Source: Enterobacter sichuanensis (lineage in GTDB: Bacteria > Pseudomonadota > Gammaproteobacteria > Enterobacterales > Enterobacteriaceae). Taken from it: 64,000 bases of DNA. Below the pieces are notes generated by a model. That model saw nothing but the letters and a program-made list of their open reading frames with translations, searched no databases and was not told the origin of the DNA. Both the position numbers and the translations under genes were made by a program. Location of the stretch: assembly GCF_002939185.1 (NCBI RefSeq), contig NZ_POVL01000010.1, forward strand, positions 1-64,000, read 5' to 3'. This document shows, one piece after another, positions 27,365 to 36,404 of this stretch (position 1 is the first letter of the stretch; every line of letters starts with the position of its first letter).

Positions 27365-28027
27365 TTATTTATGGTTCACATGCTTAAGCTTGAGGTTGGC
27401 AATTCCTGAACGGTAACGCTGCTCCAGCGTTTCGCGGTTGGTGGCGGTGACTTCCAGGTTACGCAGCAGACCATCGTGAATGCCGTACGCCCAGCCGTGG
27501 ATAGAGACCTTCTGCCCGCGCTTCCATGCTGATTGCATGATCGTCGAGTGGCCCAGGTTATACACCTGCTCCATCACGTTGAGTTCGCAAAGGGTATCCA
27601 TACGACGTTCCTGCGGCATTTCACCCAGCAGTGAGCTATGTTTGAACCAGATATCACGGATGTGAAGCAGCCAGTTATCAATGAGCCCCAGTTCCGGGTT
27701 TTCGACCGCCGCCTGCACGCCGCCGCAGCCGTAGTGGCCGCAAATGATGATGTGCTCAACTTCCAGAACATCAACGGCATACTGCACAACAGAAAGACAG
27801 TTGAGATCGGTATGAATCACCAGGTTGGCGACGTTGCGGTGAACAAACAGTTCGCCAGGCTCAAGACCTGTCAGGCGCTCTGCCGGCACCCGGCTGTCGG
27901 AACATCCAATCCAGAGAAAGCGTGGGTTCTGCGCTTGCGCGAGCTTTCCAAAAAATCCGGGGTCTTCCTCCACCAGCATTTTTGACCATAGTGCATTGTT
28001 GCTGATGAGTGTATCTATGTTGTTCAT
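27365..28027 (-). CDS. can: Beta-class carbonic anhydrase Can
   Basis: Interconverts carbon dioxide and bicarbonate; essential in ordinary air in E. coli. The 220 residues equal E. coli Can. Zinc ligands and gate residue are Cys42, Asp44 (CSDSR), His98 and Cys101 (GHYGCGG). The start at 28027 gives the family N-terminus; the longer frame to 28099 crosses the divergent promoter region. It is divergent from yadG. Confidence 0.96.
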   Translation of the reverse strand: MNNIDTLISNNALWSKMLVEEDPGFFGKLAQAQNPRFLWIGCSDSRVPAERLTGLEPGELFVHRNVANLVIHTDLNCLSVVQYAVDVLEVEHIIICGHYGCGGVQAAVENPELGLIDNWLLHIRDIWFKHSSLLGEMPQERRMDTLCELNVMEQVYNLGHSTIMQSAWKRGQKVSIHGWAYGIHDGLLRNLEVTATNRETLEQRYRSGIANLKLKHVNHK

Positions 28028-28134
28028 GGAGGTTAGCGACCTGTAACCGAGTAATTGCGTTGCGCTACTATAGGGTAACCCGACTTTTAATGAAACCACA
28101 CAACGTGTGTCAGAACCTAAGGTAAGTTTATTTC

Positions 28135-29061
28135 ATGGCGATTGCACTGGAGCTTGAGCAGCTAAAAAAAACCTATCCGGGCGGCGTTCAGGCGCTACGC
28201 GGGATAGATCTGAAAGTAGAGGCGGGGGATTTCTACGCGCTTCTGGGGCCGAACGGGGCGGGGAAATCGACCACCATTGGTATCATCAGCTCGCTGGTGA
28301 ATAAAACGTCCGGCAGGGTGAGCGTCTTTGGCTACGATCTGCAAAAAGATGTGGTGAATGCCAAGCGCCAGCTCGGGCTGGTTCCGCAGGAGTTCAACTT
28401 CAACCCGTTTGAGACGGTGCAGCAAATCGTCGTCAACCAGGCGGGTTATTACGGCGTTGAGCGAAAAGAGGCGTTAGCACGCAGTGAAAAATACCTCAAA
28501 CAGCTCGATCTGTGGGAAAAGCGTAACGAACGTGCGCGTATGCTGTCCGGCGGGATGAAGCGCCGCCTGATGATTGCCCGTGCGCTGATGCACGAGCCAA
28601 AACTGCTCATTCTCGATGAACCGACTGCGGGCGTGGATATCGAACTGCGTCGTTCCATGTGGGGCTTTCTGAAAGACCTCAACGACAAAGGCACCACCAT
28701 TATTTTGACCACCCACTATCTTGAAGAGGCGGAAATGCTGTGCCGCAACATCGGCATCATTCAGCACGGCGAGCTGGTGGAAAATACCTCGATGAAGAAT
28801 CTGCTCTCCAAGCTCAAATCAGAGACCTTCATTCTCGATCTGGCGGCAAAAAGCCCGCTACCGAAGCTTGAAGGGTACCAGTATCGTCTGGTGGATACCT
28901 CGACGCTGGAAGTGGAAGTCTTGCGCGAGCAGGGAATTAACAGCGTGTTCTCGCAACTGAGCGCGCAGGGCATTCAGGTTTTAAGTATGCGTAACAAAGC
29001 GAACCGACTGGAAGAGCTGTTTGTCTCTCTGGTGCAGGATAAACAAGGAGACAAGGCATGA
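28135..29061 (+). CDS. yadG: ABC transporter ATP-binding protein YadG
   Basis: ATPase of a two-gene ABC-2 type exporter of unknown substrate. The 308 residues carry Walker A GPNGAGKST near residues 38-46, signature LSGGMKRR near 139-146, and Walker B LLILDEPTAGVD just after. The C-terminal 70 residues are the usual extension of ABC-2 ATPases. It overlaps yadH by 4 bases (ATGA), indicating translational coupling. Confidence 0.95.
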   Translation: MAIALELEQLKKTYPGGVQALRGIDLKVEAGDFYALLGPNGAGKSTTIGIISSLVNKTSGRVSVFGYDLQKDVVNAKRQLGLVPQEFNFNPFETVQQIVVNQAGYYGVERKEALARSEKYLKQLDLWEKRNERARMLSGGMKRRLMIARALMHEPKLLILDEPTAGVDIELRRSMWGFLKDLNDKGTTIILTTHYLEEAEMLCRNIGIIQHGELVENTSMKNLLSKLKSETFILDLAAKSPLPKLEGYQYRLVDTSTLEVEVLREQGINSVFSQLSAQGIQVLSMRNKANRLEELFVSLVQDKQGDKA

Positions 29062-29828
29062 CGCATCTTTACTGGGTCGCGCTGAAAAGTATCTGGGCGA
29101 AAGAGATTAACCGCTTTATGCGCATCTGGGTGCAAACCCTGGTGCCGCCGGTGATCACCATGACCCTCTATTTCATCATCTTCGGTAACCTGATTGGTTC
29201 CCGTATTGGTGAAATGCACGGCTTTACCTATATGCAGTTTATCGTGCCGGGCCTGATCATGATGGCGGTGATCACCAACGCCTATGCTAACGTGGCGTCA
29301 TCGTTCTTTAGCGCCAAGTTCCAGCGCAATATTGAGGAACTGCTGGTGGCACCGGTGCCAACGCATGTGATCATTGCGGGTTACGTCGGTGGCGGCGTGG
29401 CGCGCGGTTTGTGTGTCGGGATCCTGGTGACGGCCATTTCGCTGTTCTTCGTGCCGTTCCAGGTGCACTCCTGGCTGTTTGTGGCCCTGACGCTGCTGCT
29501 GACGGCGATCCTCTTCTCGCTGGCCGGTCTGCTGAACGCGGTGTTTGCCAAAACGTTTGACGATATCAGCCTGATACCGACCTTTGTGCTGACGCCGCTG
29601 ACCTATCTGGGCGGGGTGTTCTATTCCCTGACGCTGCTGCCGCCATTCTGGCAGGCGCTGTCGCACCTGAACCCGATTGTCTACATGATCAGCGGTTTCC
29701 GCTTTGGCTTCCTCGGAATCACCGATGTGCCGCTGTTTACCACGGTGGCGGTGCTGGTGGTGTTCATCATCGCCTTCTACCTGCTGTGCTGGTATCTGAT
29801 CCAGCGCGGGCGCGGTCTGCGCAGCTAA
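29058..29828 (+). CDS. yadH: ABC-2 type transporter permease YadH
   Basis: Membrane partner of YadG, 256 residues with six hydrophobic segments and the ABC-2 signature region around LTPLTYLGGVFYSLTLLP (about residues 173-190). The substrate is not known; drug or polysaccharide export is often guessed for this family. Its start overlaps the yadG stop. Confidence 0.95.
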   Translation: MTHLYWVALKSIWAKEINRFMRIWVQTLVPPVITMTLYFIIFGNLIGSRIGEMHGFTYMQFIVPGLIMMAVITNAYANVASSFFSAKFQRNIEELLVAPVPTHVIIAGYVGGGVARGLCVGILVTAISLFFVPFQVHSWLFVALTLLLTAILFSLAGLLNAVFAKTFDDISLIPTFVLTPLTYLGGVFYSLTLLPPFWQALSHLNPIVYMISGFRFGFLGITDVPLFTTVAVLVVFIIAFYLLCWYLIQRGRGLRS

Positions 29829-29834
29829 TCTTCT

Positions 29835-29869
29835 GCCCGGCGACATTCTGTTTGCCGGGCGCTTTTCTT
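29835..29869 (+). terminator. Terminator after yadGH
   Basis: GCCCGGC and GCCGGGC pair around a 12-base loop, followed by a T-rich tract interrupted by one C. Confidence 0.7.
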
Positions 29870-29933
29870 TGACAGTTATCACCGAAAGCTAACCTTCACT
29901 CCGCTAAACTACTTGCCTGCTAAGGAGAGAGTT

Positions 29934-30374
29934 ATGCTGGGATGGGTTATCACCTGCCACGATGAACACGCGCAGGATATGCTGGACAAGCTTGAAGCCA
30001 GGTTTGGTCCGCTGGTGCAATGTCGGGCAGTCAATTACTGGCGCGGTTTGAGCACCAACATGCTCAGCCGAATGATGTGCGATGCCCTGCATGAAACGGA
30101 CACCGGTGATGGCGTTATTTTTCTTACCGATAAATCAGGCGCGGCGCCATATCGCGCAGCGGCCCTGTTGAGCCACAAACACGACTGCTGTGAGGTCATC
30201 TCGGGAATTAATCTCGCCTTACTCGAGTTAATGTATCCCCGGCGAGAGTCATTGAGCAGCGCAGAATTTCGTGATGCCATCGTGGCGCAGGGCGAACCCA
30301 GCGTGACCAGTTTATGGCATCAGCAGCAAAAAAATCCGCCCTTTGTCCTGTTTCACGAACGCGACAACCACTGA
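29934..30374 (+). CDS. yadI: PTS EIIA domain protein YadI (mannose family)
   Basis: Stand-alone EIIA domain of the mannose/AgaF type, 146 residues as in E. coli YadI. His9 in ITCHDEHA is the expected phosphorylation site. No EIIB, EIIC or EIID partner is encoded nearby, so it is an orphan whose role is unknown. AAGGAGAG supports the start at 29934. It is convergent with the fimbrial operon, the stops being 7 bases apart. Confidence 0.92.
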   Translation: MLGWVITCHDEHAQDMLDKLEARFGPLVQCRAVNYWRGLSTNMLSRMMCDALHETDTGDGVIFLTDKSGAAPYRAAALLSHKHDCCEVISGINLALLELMYPRRESLSSAEFRDAIVAQGEPSVTSLWHQQQKNPPFVLFHERDNH

Positions 30375-30381
30375 ATTTTTG

Positions 30382-31488
30382 CTATTCATAATCCATCAAA
30401 AAGGTGGCTGCTGCATTAAAATCGCCCGCTTTAATAGCCCCGCCATCGGATAACAGTTGGGCTGAAAAGTGAAGATTCTCCAGTGATGACCAGTCACTGC
30501 TGCGATCAATATCGGTACTGGTTTCACTGTTTGGGATCATCACGCTGGCAGTATCCGTGTTAATGATCCTGACGGCGACCCCTGCCGCGCTCCCGCTACT
30601 CAGTCCTAACATGCTGTGATCCGGAGAAACAAAGGCCGATGTCATCTTCACCCTGAGCTTGGGGGTATAACAGCTTGCAAGCGAGATTGAGAAGGGAATA
30701 ACCGGCGTGTTGTTGTTTTTAATATCATCTATCCAGTAATCACCCAGCGCAACGTTATTACCCGAGACGGTATCACCCTGCGCGACACCAAATGAGCAAC
30801 TGCTTGCCGGGACCGTAAATTTCAGCGTGCTGGTTGTGGCACTGAAGATAATTTTGGGCTGACTGCTGGTTCCAATTTGGAAATAGGCAATCGTACCGGC
30901 GAGTGAGTTTCCGGTATTGATACCTTTCTGCGGTTTAAATTGTGGCGTGATCCAGAGCGTAAATTTGAGCTTCCATTGGCTGTCGGCATCGGCATAGGGA
31001 GCCCCACTGCTTTGTGATGGCACCGTATTATCCGTGCCATTTCCTCCCTTCAGATAGAGATCAACCGTTGGATGCGATGAACCGCAACCATCTGATACGT
31101 AACACATTAACTCGACAGTGTAGTCAATGCCCTGCACCGTGGTTTTAAGCAGGGCGTTGCCCTCTGGCGTGGTGTATTGCGTATCGAGCAAATTCCCTGC
31201 GGCATTCGTAAAGTGGACGGTATTGTCGTAGGGGTTCCAGTTTTTACAGCCTATTGGGTTGCTGGTAATAAACTGGATCACATACGTGGATGTCACATCC
31301 AGGCTCGTTGGCATGGAAACTTTATTTGTCGAGAGGTTAAGAAGCGATGAGCTTCCGGTGGTATACGTGCCCGCGTTATTGCTTTCGATATAACAGCTTT
31401 GATCGGCCAATGCCGGGCGGCACAGCATTCCAAAGGCGGCAAATACCAGAAGCATCACCAGGGCATTGAAAGCACTCTTTTTTATCAT
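30382..31488 (-). CDS. Fimbrial tip adhesin-like protein
   Basis: Last gene of a chaperone-usher operon, 368 residues, about twice the size of the two pilins. It has a signal peptide ending near residue 28 (RPALA-DQS), an N-terminal domain with paired cysteines, and a C-terminal pilin-like domain from about residue 200. It ends in the Tyr-containing donor-strand type strand FLMDYE. This two-domain layout is typical of tip adhesins. The receptor cannot be predicted. The body is less GC-rich than housekeeping neighbours, in keeping with an accessory operon. Confidence 0.85.
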   Translation of the reverse strand: MIKKSAFNALVMLLVFAAFGMLCRPALADQSCYIESNNAGTYTTGSSSLLNLSTNKVSMPTSLDVTSTYVIQFITSNPIGCKNWNPYDNTVHFTNAAGNLLDTQYTTPEGNALLKTTVQGIDYTVELMCYVSDGCGSSHPTVDLYLKGGNGTDNTVPSQSSGAPYADADSQWKLKFTLWITPQFKPQKGINTGNSLAGTIAYFQIGTSSQPKIIFSATTSTLKFTVPASSCSFGVAQGDTVSGNNVALGDYWIDDIKNNNTPVIPFSISLASCYTPKLRVKMTSAFVSPDHSMLGLSSGSAAGVAVRIINTDTASVMIPNSETSTDIDRSSDWSSLENLHFSAQLLSDGGAIKAGDFNAAATFLMDYE

Positions 31489-31554
31489 AAGTTGAAATCT
31501 ACGCAGAAAAAGAAAGGAACTGCCGGCATCCGTCCGGACAATTCCTCTCTGGTT

Positions 31555-32109
31555 TCACTGATAGGTCACCATGAACGTTACCAGGGATGTCACCGCACCA
31601 GGCGTAACATCGGCAATGGTTTTTCCATCGGCAATAACAATACGCGCATTCATATCCAGCGAACCGGAACCCGAACTGATCGTCACGTTTTGGGTGGGTT
31701 GGGTGGTGCAATTGAGAACGGTGCCGGTATCGGCAAGACCTTTCCAGACTTCGAAAGCCGTTCCGTGTGTTGAACCAAATTTGTCGCTGGATCCGGTAGA
31801 ACAGCTTGTGCCTGCGCCCGGGGTGGCCTGCACGGTGGCGCTTTTCACCCCCGAACAGTTGCTGAAATTCAGTTTAAAGGCTTCGATACGGCTTTTCGCC
31901 GTCAGATCGGACTTGAACACATCGCCAAAATTAATTTCTGTCGATGCATTGCCTGTGGAATCCTGAATTTCTGCGGTACAGGTGCCTGGCACAACATTGG
32001 TTTCAAATGTTGCCGTCAGGCTGGATGTACCGCTGATCTGTGCCTGTGAGGCGAAGGACAACAGTCCACCGCAAATCGCCATTGTTAAAGCCGTCAGATG
32101 CTTACGCAT
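31555..32109 (-). CDS. Fimbrial subunit (pilin), second
   Basis: Pilin of 184 residues with a signal peptide ending SQA-QIS at about residue 23. The cysteines GTCTAEI and FSNCSGV form the canonical pilin disulfide pair, and further cysteines occur near residues 110-135. The C-terminal strand ends MVTYQ. It is between the first pilin and the adhesin, so it may be a minor or adaptor pilin or a second major one. Confidence 0.85.
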   Translation of the reverse strand: MRKHLTALTMAICGGLLSFASQAQISGTSSLTATFETNVVPGTCTAEIQDSTGNASTEINFGDVFKSDLTAKSRIEAFKLNFSNCSGVKSATVQATPGAGTSCSTGSSDKFGSTHGTAFEVWKGLADTGTVLNCTTQPTQNVTISSGSGSLDMNARIVIADGKTIADVTPGAVTSLVTFMVTYQ

Positions 32110-32132
32110 TACTCGCTCCTTTCCCTGTCCCG

Positions 32133-32729
32133 TTATTCGTAACTGAAGTTAAACGTCGCAATGGCTCTGAATGAGCCCGTTGTGGCCTGATTGGCAACGG
32201 TTTCTACCATCGTGGCCACCAGCCCAACTTCTTTTGCGCTGATTTCTGCTGGTGTCCATACCAGCCGTTTACTGTCATCTGTCGAGTTGATGACAAAAGG
32301 GGCATCCGGAGCAGAGACACGCGCAATAGACAGCCCCGTGTTGGCGGCTCCTCCTGCTGATGAGTCGATGCCGTTCGCGATAGCGGTGTTGACGCTACCT
32401 GAAGCGGTACCTGCCACTTCCGTCTTTAACGAAACCAGACTGGAAGGGCACTCGGTGATCACCAGTTTGAAGTTTTCTTTTGCTTCTCCCGTTGCAATCG
32501 TATCTACACGGGTATTCCCGTTAGCGCCAATCGTAATGGTATTATTTGTGCCATCACCTGTTCCCCCATCAATTTTAATATCACAGGTTGTTTCCCGGAT
32601 ATTTGCGCTGAAGGTCAGGTCGAGGTTCTCTGCTGCTCTGACGCCGCACGACGCCGAAAATAAAACGGCAACCAGCGCGGTATGGACGAGAAATCGCTTT
32701 TTATCAAAAGCAGTTACGTTATTTTCCAT
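32133..32729 (-). CDS. Fimbrial subunit (pilin), first
   Basis: Pilin-like subunit of 198 residues. Start 32729 was chosen because AAAGGAAA precedes it and it begins 2 bases after the usher stop; an ATG nine codons upstream lies inside usher. The signal peptide ends near residue 33 (GVRA-AEN). The motif ETTCDIKI with a later ECPSS supplies the disulfide pair, and the C-terminus FNFSYE fits donor-strand exchange. Being first after the usher, it may be the major shaft subunit; that is inference. Confidence 0.85.
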   Translation of the reverse strand: MENNVTAFDKKRFLVHTALVAVLFSASCGVRAAENLDLTFSANIRETTCDIKIDGGTGDGTNNTITIGANGNTRVDTIATGEAKENFKLVITECPSSLVSLKTEVAGTASGSVNTAIANGIDSSAGGAANTGLSIARVSAPDAPFVINSTDDSKRLVWTPAEISAKEVGLVATMVETVANQATTGSFRAIATFNFSYE

Positions 32730-32731
32730 AT

Positions 32732-35308
32732 TTAATGTTTCCTTTGCATAATGCATGTTTGGTTATGGAGGATGGTGGTTAAACCCACCTTCTGTTCATC
32801 AGTACCAAAATGATAATTTACTGAGCAGGTTTCATCCGTTCCTGCTCCCCATACTACGGTTAATTTACCTGTTTCATTTACCCCCCTGACATATGCTTGC
32901 CCTGCCTGGCCTACGCTTCCAATGATGTCTCCCTTTTCATTCATGACGTCTGCGCCCAGCGGAATAAACCCGCTATCTGAACGCATCAATTCGAGCACCG
33001 CCGAGCGACCCTCATTCGTTTTAAAATCAACCATCACCACCGCGCCATTACGCGGTACCTCCACGGTGCTGTTATTTTCAACGGCGACATCCTCCGTTAA
33101 GGTACTGGTATCCAGGGTGATCCGATTTTCGCGGTATGCAGAGAGATAAGGCATGACGACATACCCTGAGTCACTGATTTCGCCACGGCTGTTGCTCACA
33201 TGGGCTCCCTTTGCGCCACTGGCCTTAATGAGCGCCAGCGCGTCATTTTCACCAATGCTGCCGGGCGTGAAGGTGACTCCGCCACCGTGAATAATCGCTC
33301 CGCCACTGTAGCTGGCAGAGTACTGTTGGCTGTTTTGTGAATCTGACGACGCGGAAAGGCTAAGAGGGCCATAGTCGCTGTTATAGCTGCCATAGGCGCT
33401 CACCTGACTTAAATTTTCAGCGGTGCTTTGGCTGTAACTCGTCGTCACACTGTAGTTATAGCGACTGTCTTGCGAAGCACCGTTAGCCGTCATATTGAGG
33501 TTATGTGAATGTCTCAGGTCTGAGCTCATTCCCATATTCACGTTGTTAAAACCGGCGAGACTGTTTTTATTTTTTAAGAACGAGTCAAAAGGTATGCTGA
33601 AATTTAAATAGAGGCTGTTATCTGCTTTGCCAAATGCATCATAGGTCCGTTGCAGAGACACGTTATAACTGCCATAACGAAAATTGTTGCTGTAGCCCAT
33701 CGCATAACTGGCCGTCTGGTTATTCCCGTTCCACCAGCTTTGCCAGCTGCCGTTAATATAAAGAGAACCATAGTTCTGTTTATTTATGTCCAGCGGTTGG
33801 TTCAGGTTAATTTGTAACTGGTTCTTCATTTGCTGAAGGTTTTGTTTTGCTTCGTCCGCACTCTGGCCATCATACTGAATGTGATCCTGCAACTGGGCGG
33901 CGTCATCCAGGCTGAGATAGTCCTGCGTTGAAAAGCGCAGCGCTGCGACATTCAGAGACGTATCCGTCTGGTCAACGGTCTTGTTCCAGGAGAGACGGTA
34001 GCTCTGGCCTTTCATTGCCGGAATCGTATCAATCTGTGCTGAAGAACGGGTCACATCAAAGGCAAACGCCCCCAGAGGCGTGTTCATGGCGATGCCAGCC
34101 AGAACTGCAGAAAAACCCATATCGGTATCTTGCAGCCCGGTATAACCGGTAAAAAGGTTATTGAGGCCATAATAGAGTGTGCCAAACGCCAGTCTGGGTG
34201 AACGATGTAAAGCCTCATCCTGCAACTCACCTACCCCGGCCTCCCAGCGGGCGTAGCCTGGCCGTAACATCTGTGTGACCGAGGAGAAGGGAACGGTAAA
34301 AGCGTGTTGGCTACCGTCAGCCTCTTCTATGGTCACGGTGAGGTCTTGTCCATAACCGGTGGCATTCAGATCGTTAATCTCAAATGCCCCTGGGGGAACG
34401 GTGGTTTCGTAGATTTTATTCCCGCTCTGGGTGACGGTGATTTTGGCATTGGTGTTAGCCGTACCGCGGATCACAGGAGCGTAGCTGGACATTCCGCCAG
34501 GTAGCATTCGGTCATCGTTAAACAGACGGCCACCCCGAAGATGGAGGGCATCGAAGGCATCCCCACGTGTCCAGGAATCGCCCATCACCATCTGCGCCTT
34601 GAGCGGCGTAATATCCCTTTGCAAATAAATATCCTGGTTATCGTAGCGGGTACCGCTCTGCTGATCCCAGTTCAGGCTTCCGTTTGAGCGCAACCGCCAC
34701 GGACCGTAGTTAACACCATAGTGAAGCCCGGCATAGGCGCTGTCGCGCTGCGACTGCTGGCCCTGGTTATGCCAGGCATTCATATCGTAAGACAGCAACC
34801 CCGCGGGAATACCCTCGTCCCAAAGTGACGGGTCGATATAGCCCGCCGCGTGTTTCAGCAGAAACAGTTGCGGCAGGCTGACGTTCAGCGCCTGGCTTGT
34901 GGTGTCAAAATCAACCGTCGAACCTGGATATAACGTGGCGATATCCAGACACGTATCGTCGTTATCGTCGATTTTGAGATGAGAAATATCTACATCCATC
35001 TGCTTTAGTATTTTGAGGGGAATACAGGGTGTGGCACGGGCGGTACCGTTATCGGTAAATTGAACATCCGTCACCGCTTTTGTTATGCCGTTAACAACAA
35101 GCGTTACGCGATGAATACCGGGCGTAACAGGATTACCTCGGGAAAAACGATGGACATCAATATTCCCGTCAGTAGTAAATAAAAACTGATCGTTAAACTC
35201 AATATCATTATTTTCGCCTCCGGTAACAGACGATGCAGCATGTTCTTCTGCGTGTGCATTCAGGGCGGCACACAGCAGAAGACAGAATAATGCGTATCGG
35301 AATAACAT
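32732..35308 (-). CDS. Fimbrial outer-membrane usher
   Basis: Usher of 858 residues with a signal peptide (about 1-20, NAHA-EEH), an N-terminal chaperone-binding domain beginning EFNDQFL, a 24-stranded barrel with central plug, and C-terminal domains ending with a Cys pair (ETCSV and QTCIM). Key family motifs are seen, such as GDSWTRGDAFDALHLRGGRL spread over residues about 243-262. It follows the chaperone after 35 bases and precedes the first pilin by 2. Confidence 0.94.
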   Translation of the reverse strand: MLFRYALFCLLLCAALNAHAEEHAASSVTGGENNDIEFNDQFLFTTDGNIDVHRFSRGNPVTPGIHRVTLVVNGITKAVTDVQFTDNGTARATPCIPLKILKQMDVDISHLKIDDNDDTCLDIATLYPGSTVDFDTTSQALNVSLPQLFLLKHAAGYIDPSLWDEGIPAGLLSYDMNAWHNQGQQSQRDSAYAGLHYGVNYGPWRLRSNGSLNWDQQSGTRYDNQDIYLQRDITPLKAQMVMGDSWTRGDAFDALHLRGGRLFNDDRMLPGGMSSYAPVIRGTANTNAKITVTQSGNKIYETTVPPGAFEINDLNATGYGQDLTVTIEEADGSQHAFTVPFSSVTQMLRPGYARWEAGVGELQDEALHRSPRLAFGTLYYGLNNLFTGYTGLQDTDMGFSAVLAGIAMNTPLGAFAFDVTRSSAQIDTIPAMKGQSYRLSWNKTVDQTDTSLNVAALRFSTQDYLSLDDAAQLQDHIQYDGQSADEAKQNLQQMKNQLQINLNQPLDINKQNYGSLYINGSWQSWWNGNNQTASYAMGYSNNFRYGSYNVSLQRTYDAFGKADNSLYLNFSIPFDSFLKNKNSLAGFNNVNMGMSSDLRHSHNLNMTANGASQDSRYNYSVTTSYSQSTAENLSQVSAYGSYNSDYGPLSLSASSDSQNSQQYSASYSGGAIIHGGGVTFTPGSIGENDALALIKASGAKGAHVSNSRGEISDSGYVVMPYLSAYRENRITLDTSTLTEDVAVENNSTVEVPRNGAVVMVDFKTNEGRSAVLELMRSDSGFIPLGADVMNEKGDIIGSVGQAGQAYVRGVNETGKLTVVWGAGTDETCSVNYHFGTDEQKVGLTTILHNQTCIMQRKH

Positions 35309-35343
35309 ATTTCACGGTCAGGCTTGTCTGTAATATGTATTGA

Positions 35344-36081
35344 TTAACGCGCAATGGCGATTTGATGATTTTCAGAACCGCCAAAATCATTAATGGATAA
35401 AAAATTAAGCATGCCGGAGGTCCCGTTCAGGAGGCCTTTGATTTTCATATTTTCACTGGAGAACGGTTTAACCGAATGGCTCTCAATAGAATACCTTTTC
35501 CCCCCGGCGCTCAGTTCTGCACTGGCAATCGAAATATTAAAAGGTGAGTCATTTTTTGCAGTCACGACGCTGCTACCTGCAGCGGCGTTCAGAGACCACT
35601 TAAGATTTTTTACGGCTTCTGCCGCTGTACCTTTTAATCCCTCCGGGCGGAAAAATAATTTAATGCGGGTGCGGAAAGCCACCTGCAAAAGGTTTTTCTT
35701 ATCCGCCCCTTGCGCTTTGGGTGGGACTTCCAGAACGTTAAACCAGTACAATGACTCTCGGTCCTGAGGCATATTTTGGCCCAGCCAGGTAATGCGAATC
35801 GCCTGGCCTTTATGTGCATCCACACGCGTGACGGGAGGAGTAACAATAAAAGGGAGTTTTAGCTGCTGGGGATTAACGTTATCGCGTCCGTCATCCAGCC
35901 ACGACTGGACCAGTAAAGGTTTATTGCCTTTGTTCTGCAGGTTGACGGTCACGTCTTTTGCCGTGGAAGGATAAACGATACGCGTCCCGGAAATGATAAT
36001 GTCGGCACAAGCATGAAAGGAAATAAGTCCAGCCAATAAGAGTGCTGACGCCTTTACAACGTTAAGTTTGATACCTGACAT
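35344..36081 (-). CDS. Periplasmic fimbrial chaperone (PapD family)
   Basis: Chaperone of 245 residues with signal peptide to about residue 26 (HACA-DII), two immunoglobulin-like domains, the motif GTRIVYPS near residues 32-39 with the subunit-anchoring Arg, and a Lys in RTRIKLFFRPEG near 144. It is the first gene of the operon: chaperone, usher, two pilins, adhesin. No regulator or recombinase is adjacent, so phase variation by inversion is not evident. Confidence 0.94.
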   Translation of the reverse strand: MSGIKLNVVKASALLLAGLISFHACADIIISGTRIVYPSTAKDVTVNLQNKGNKPLLVQSWLDDGRDNVNPQQLKLPFIVTPPVTRVDAHKGQAIRITWLGQNMPQDRESLYWFNVLEVPPKAQGADKKNLLQVAFRTRIKLFFRPEGLKGTAAEAVKNLKWSLNAAAGSSVVTAKNDSPFNISIASAELSAGGKRYSIESHSVKPFSSENMKIKGLLNGTSGMLNFLSINDFGGSENHQIAIAR

Positions 36082-36132
36082 AAAATCCCGCCTCAGTTCT
36101 ACCTATTTATTACATCAATTGTTTTGCTGCTA

Positions 36133-36160
36133 ATTATACTAATGGCACGTGTTTTGTTAT
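36133..36160 (-). promoter_or_regulatory. Candidate fimbrial operon promoter
   Basis: On the reverse strand ATAACA, a 16-base spacer and a perfect TATAAT (36138-36133) predict a start near 36126, about 45 bases before the chaperone gene. Confidence 0.5.
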
Positions 36161-36361
36161 TGGATTTCGTTTTTCTTAGGTGCCTGTTAAGTTTGACTAA
36201 ATAATTTGCGAGCATCTGTTTTTTGCGAGTAAATACAGCGGGTTGTTTTTGTTTGCAGTACCGGAGAAATGAAATAAAAGTGATTTAGAGGTTTTTTTTA
36301 TTCTCGTTTTAAGAAAGAGCTTAGCCAGAGGGACATTAAAGCAGAGTTATGAGAATCATTA

Positions 36362-36370
36362 TGTTACAAT
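36362..36370 (+). promoter_or_regulatory. yadE extended -10
   Basis: TGTTACAAT is an extended -10 element 34 bases upstream of yadE; no convincing -35 box accompanies it. Confidence 0.45.
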
Positions 36371-36404
36371 GGTGAAAGATGAATGTTGAAGGCTTATAGG
36401 GTTC

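Larger units (their letters stand above)
36082..36404. other. Divergent AT-rich region between fimbrial operon and yadE
   Basis: This 323-base spacer contains a candidate fimbrial promoter at its left end and a yadE promoter at its right end. The middle (about 36165-36355) is AT-rich, as is common for silenced fimbrial control regions, but I see no invertible repeat pair or other assignable site. Confidence 0.6.
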
